In this document: positions 4,931-6,092 of the stretch, one piece after another
How positions within the stretch are numbered: the stretch's first letter is position 1
Layout: each line of letters begins with the position of its first letter
Assembly (NCBI GenBank): GCA_018268545.1
Contig: JAFDWI010000044.1
Coordinates: forward strand, 1-6,092
Length of the DNA: 6,092 nucleotides
Reading direction: 5' to 3'
DNA from: Actinomycetota bacterium
GTDB taxonomy: Bacteria > Actinomycetota > Acidimicrobiia > Acidimicrobiales > Iamiaceae
The notes under the pieces: model-generated
The model's database searches: none
What the model saw: only the letters and a program-made list of their open reading frames with translations
Told to the model about the DNA's origin: nothing
Made by a program: the position numbers and the translations under genes

Positions 4931-6092
4931 GCGCGGCCACCCAAAGTTGACCGATACACCGCTTCGACGAGCGGGGCGACCCGAGCCGGGGTGAAATCCT
5001 TCGCACGTTCGCGGCCCGCGGCACCGAGGCGCTCACGCAAGGCCGGATCACCCGCCAACTTGGCCAGCACGACCGACAACGCGTCGACATCACCGGGCGG
5101 AAACAACAACCCGTCCACCCCCTCGGTGATCACTTCGGCCGGGCCACCCACCGCCGCGGCCACCACCGCCAACCCCGCCGCCATACCCTCCACGATCACC
5201 TGACCGAACGGCTCGGGCACCGTGGAAGCATGGACCAATACATCGGAGTCGGCCAGCAGCCGCGGCACATCGTCGACATGACCGATGATCTGCAAACGGT
5301 CACCGAGTCCGAGCTGCTCGACGAACCAACGAAGCTGCTGCTCGTAATCGTCTTCGCCGAACAACGCCGCACCGGCCAACACGGCCGTCTCGTCGCCCGT
5401 GGGGAACGCACGCGCGAACGCCTCGGCGAACACGTCCTGGCCCTTCCACGGCGACAACCGGCCCACCATCACGAAACGAACCGGGCGCCGCCCGCCGGTG
5501 TCGGAATCGGCGTCGGCGTCGGGCCGATCACCCACCGCAGCAGCAGCCGCCGCGATCGCCCGCACATCGACCGGGCTCGGCACGACGGTCGCCGATGCAA
5601 CCCCCAACGCCCGGCGGGTCGTGTCGGAGTTCGTGATGATCGCCGAAGGCAACACCCGTGCCGCGTTGCGAACCAGGTGGATCGCGCTCGTTGGCATGTA
5701 GTCCGAAGCCGTACGGTCACGGATGTGCCACACCACCGGCACGCCCGCCAGACGCCCCGCGACCCCACCGATCAACGCCGCCTTGAGCGAATTGGTGTGC
5801 ACCAGATCGGGGCGCAACTCGCGCAGGCGCCGGGCCAGCCCGGCAACCGCGGCGCTCACCGACAACACCGTTGCCGGCCCCGTCCGCCACATCGACACGT
5901 CGTCGCGATGGGTGTGCGCGAGGTCGGCATCGAGCTCGAGCACCTCGACAGGAAGATCGCCCTCGGCGAGCACCCCCTCGAGCGGACCGTGCTCGCCGAG
6001 GATCACCAGCGGATCGACCGTGGAACGCAACGCCGGCAACAACCGCGCCATCGCCAACTCGCCACCCGACAACTGCGCACAATGATCGAAAA
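4921..6092 (-). CDS. Glycosyltransferase family 4 (GT-B fold), N-terminus outside the window
   Basis: A retaining GT-B sugar transferase, about 389 residues visible. A TTG at 6072 could serve as a start, but the frame continues to the window edge and reads FDHCAQLSGGELAMARLLPAL, the conserved N-terminal segment that binds the acceptor side in this family. The real start is therefore beyond 6092. The acceptor domain goes on through RPDLVHTNSLKAALIGGVAG and VPVVWHIRD, and the interdomain region has VVPSPVDV. An Ala- and Asp-rich linker (AAAAAVGDRPDADADSDTGG, about 5495-5560) precedes the donor domain. That domain has VMVGRLSPWKGQDVF, with the key Lys at 5445-5443, and EX7E with Glu at 5214-5212 and 5190-5188 in PEPFGQVIVEGMAAGLAVV. 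Third-position GC is visibly higher than in the plus-strand glycosyltransferase genes, suggesting a different origin. It is oriented against the remnant gene and overlaps it by 10 bp. Substrates are unknown. Confidence 0.93.
   Translation of the reverse strand, partial: FDHCAQLSGGELAMARLLPALRSTVDPLVILGEHGPLEGVLAEGDLPVEVLELDADLAHTHRDDVSMWRTGPATVLSVSAAVAGLARRLRELRPDLVHTNSLKAALIGGVAGRLAGVPVVWHIRDRTASDYMPTSAIHLVRNAARVLPSAIITNSDTTRRALGVASATVVPSPVDVRAIAAAAAAVGDRPDADADSDTGGRRPVRFVMVGRLSPWKGQDVFAEAFARAFPTGDETAVLAGAALFGEDDYEQQLRWFVEQLGLGDRLQIIGHVDDVPRLLADSDVLVHASTVPEPFGQVIVEGMAAGLAVVAAAVGGPAEVITEGVDGLLFPPGDVDALSVVLAKLAGDPALRERLGAAGRERAKDFTPARVAPLVEAVYRSTLGGRAQR

Overview
The window reads as part of a surface-glycan (capsule, exopolysaccharide or O-antigen-like) biosynthesis cluster from a high-GC bacterium. 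High GC, C/G-ending codons, GTG or TTG initiation and 4-bp ATGA/GTGA gene overlaps suggest an actinobacterium. A lineage such as Acidimicrobiia is possible, but that is an impression, not something shown by the sequence.

Layout from left to right. Bases 2-178 (+) are the C-terminal end of a gene that begins outside the window. Two family-4 (GT-B) glycosyltransferase genes follow on the plus strand (182-1438 and 1435-2526) and overlap as ATGA, so they are probably translationally coupled. A family-2 (GT-A) glycosyltransferase gene on the minus strand (3450-2530) converges on them with a 3-bp gap, and an inverted repeat spans that junction. The GT2 gene starts with a GTG that overlaps by 4 bp the stop codon of an upstream minus-strand reading frame (3447-3815, perhaps from 3941). 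That frame is unrecognised and may be a small gene or a decaying one. A plus-strand left-handed beta-helix (hexapeptide-repeat) acyltransferase follows (3970-4530). Next comes what looks like the C-terminal remnant of another family-4 glycosyltransferase (4589-4930, +). Last is a large family-4 glycosyltransferase on the minus strand (6092-4921), whose N-terminus lies beyond the window.

Working model: the three complete or near-complete GT-B enzymes and the GT-A enzyme would each add a sugar to a growing oligosaccharide on a lipid carrier at the inner face of the membrane, and the acyltransferase would decorate one sugar (acetylation is the usual reaction). Donor, acceptor and linkage cannot be read from the sequence. 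Frequent strand switches, a gene remnant, an unclear 0.5-kb stretch and uneven third-position GC suggest a cluster assembled and reworked by gene exchange.

I found no RNA genes, CRISPR arrays, insertion sequences, attachment sites or convincing promoters. I see nothing that amounts to a new biological system. The points most worth a second look are the 3447-3969 region, the glycosyltransferase remnant, and the inverted repeats at the two convergent junctions.
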